A program made the position numbers and the translations under genes. Of a stretch of DNA of 32,402 bases, positions 32,297-32,402 are shown in pieces; positions within the stretch are counted from its first letter, which is position 1, and every line of letters starts with the position of its first letter. Source of the DNA: Mnemiopsis leidyi (Eukaryota; Ctenophora; Tentaculata; Lobata; Bolinopsidae); the NCBI GenBank assembly GCA_000226015.1, contig JH154549.1, positions 40,632 through 73,033 of the forward strand. Reading direction: 5' to 3'. The notes below the pieces were generated by a model that was given only the letters and a program-made list of their open reading frames with translations, was not told the DNA's origin and made no database searches.

Positions 32297-32402
<106 letters not shown>

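Overview
The window is nuclear DNA of an animal. Most genes are split by introns with GT..AG borders, intergenic DNA is AT-rich, microsatellites and transposon relics are present, and the gene set (CatSper auxiliary subunit, CCDC42/CFAP73 coiled coil, augmin HAUS2, PEX1, NDUFA12, TRMT13) is that of a flagellated metazoan. The retroelement relics resemble those I associate with cnidarians, so a cnidarian or other early-branching animal is my best guess. Bases alone do not fix the species. Complementary dinucleotide runs, (CT)n at the left edge and (GA)n at the right edge, suggest the window may be a whole contig that stopped in low-complexity DNA.

Layout. 1-1217: microsatellite and non-coding upstream DNA. 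1218-12655 (+): a 17-exon gene for a 1221-residue CatSper auxiliary subunit, best match gamma. I built the exon chain by hand and every phase closes. One of its introns ends in 24 perfect-length copies of a 28-bp repeat, and each copy is itself a complete 3' splice site. 13.2-16.8 kb: a transposon graveyard with a foldback element, the C-terminal end of a retroelement polyprotein broken by an 11-N gap, a LINE reverse-transcriptase relic with a hAT-like element inserted in it, and a 62-bp tandem duplication next to a 30-bp palindrome. 17039-19663 (+): an uninterrupted, compact PEX1 of 874 residues.

20092-26175 (+): a 7-exon CCDC42/CFAP73-family axonemal coiled-coil gene. Its 3.7-kb intron 4 holds a decayed pentraxin/LamG-like pseudogene and, on the opposite strand, a two-exon gene for an unrecognised secreted protein of 322 residues (23098-24233). 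Two of its exon ends carry tandem duplications that include the 5' splice site. 26176-27563 is non-coding, with a perfect RFX-type X-box and a palindromic E-box. 27564-28129 (+): NDUFA12 in two exons. On the minus strand follow two single-exon genes, TRMT13 (30298-29009) and HAUS2 (31645-31034).

These genes do not form one pathway. CatSper gamma and the CCDC42/CFAP73 protein both act in the sperm flagellum. The others are housekeeping genes of the peroxisome, mitochondrial complex I, tRNA modification and spindle. The most unusual theme is three independent tandem repeats that each contain a functional exon/intron border.
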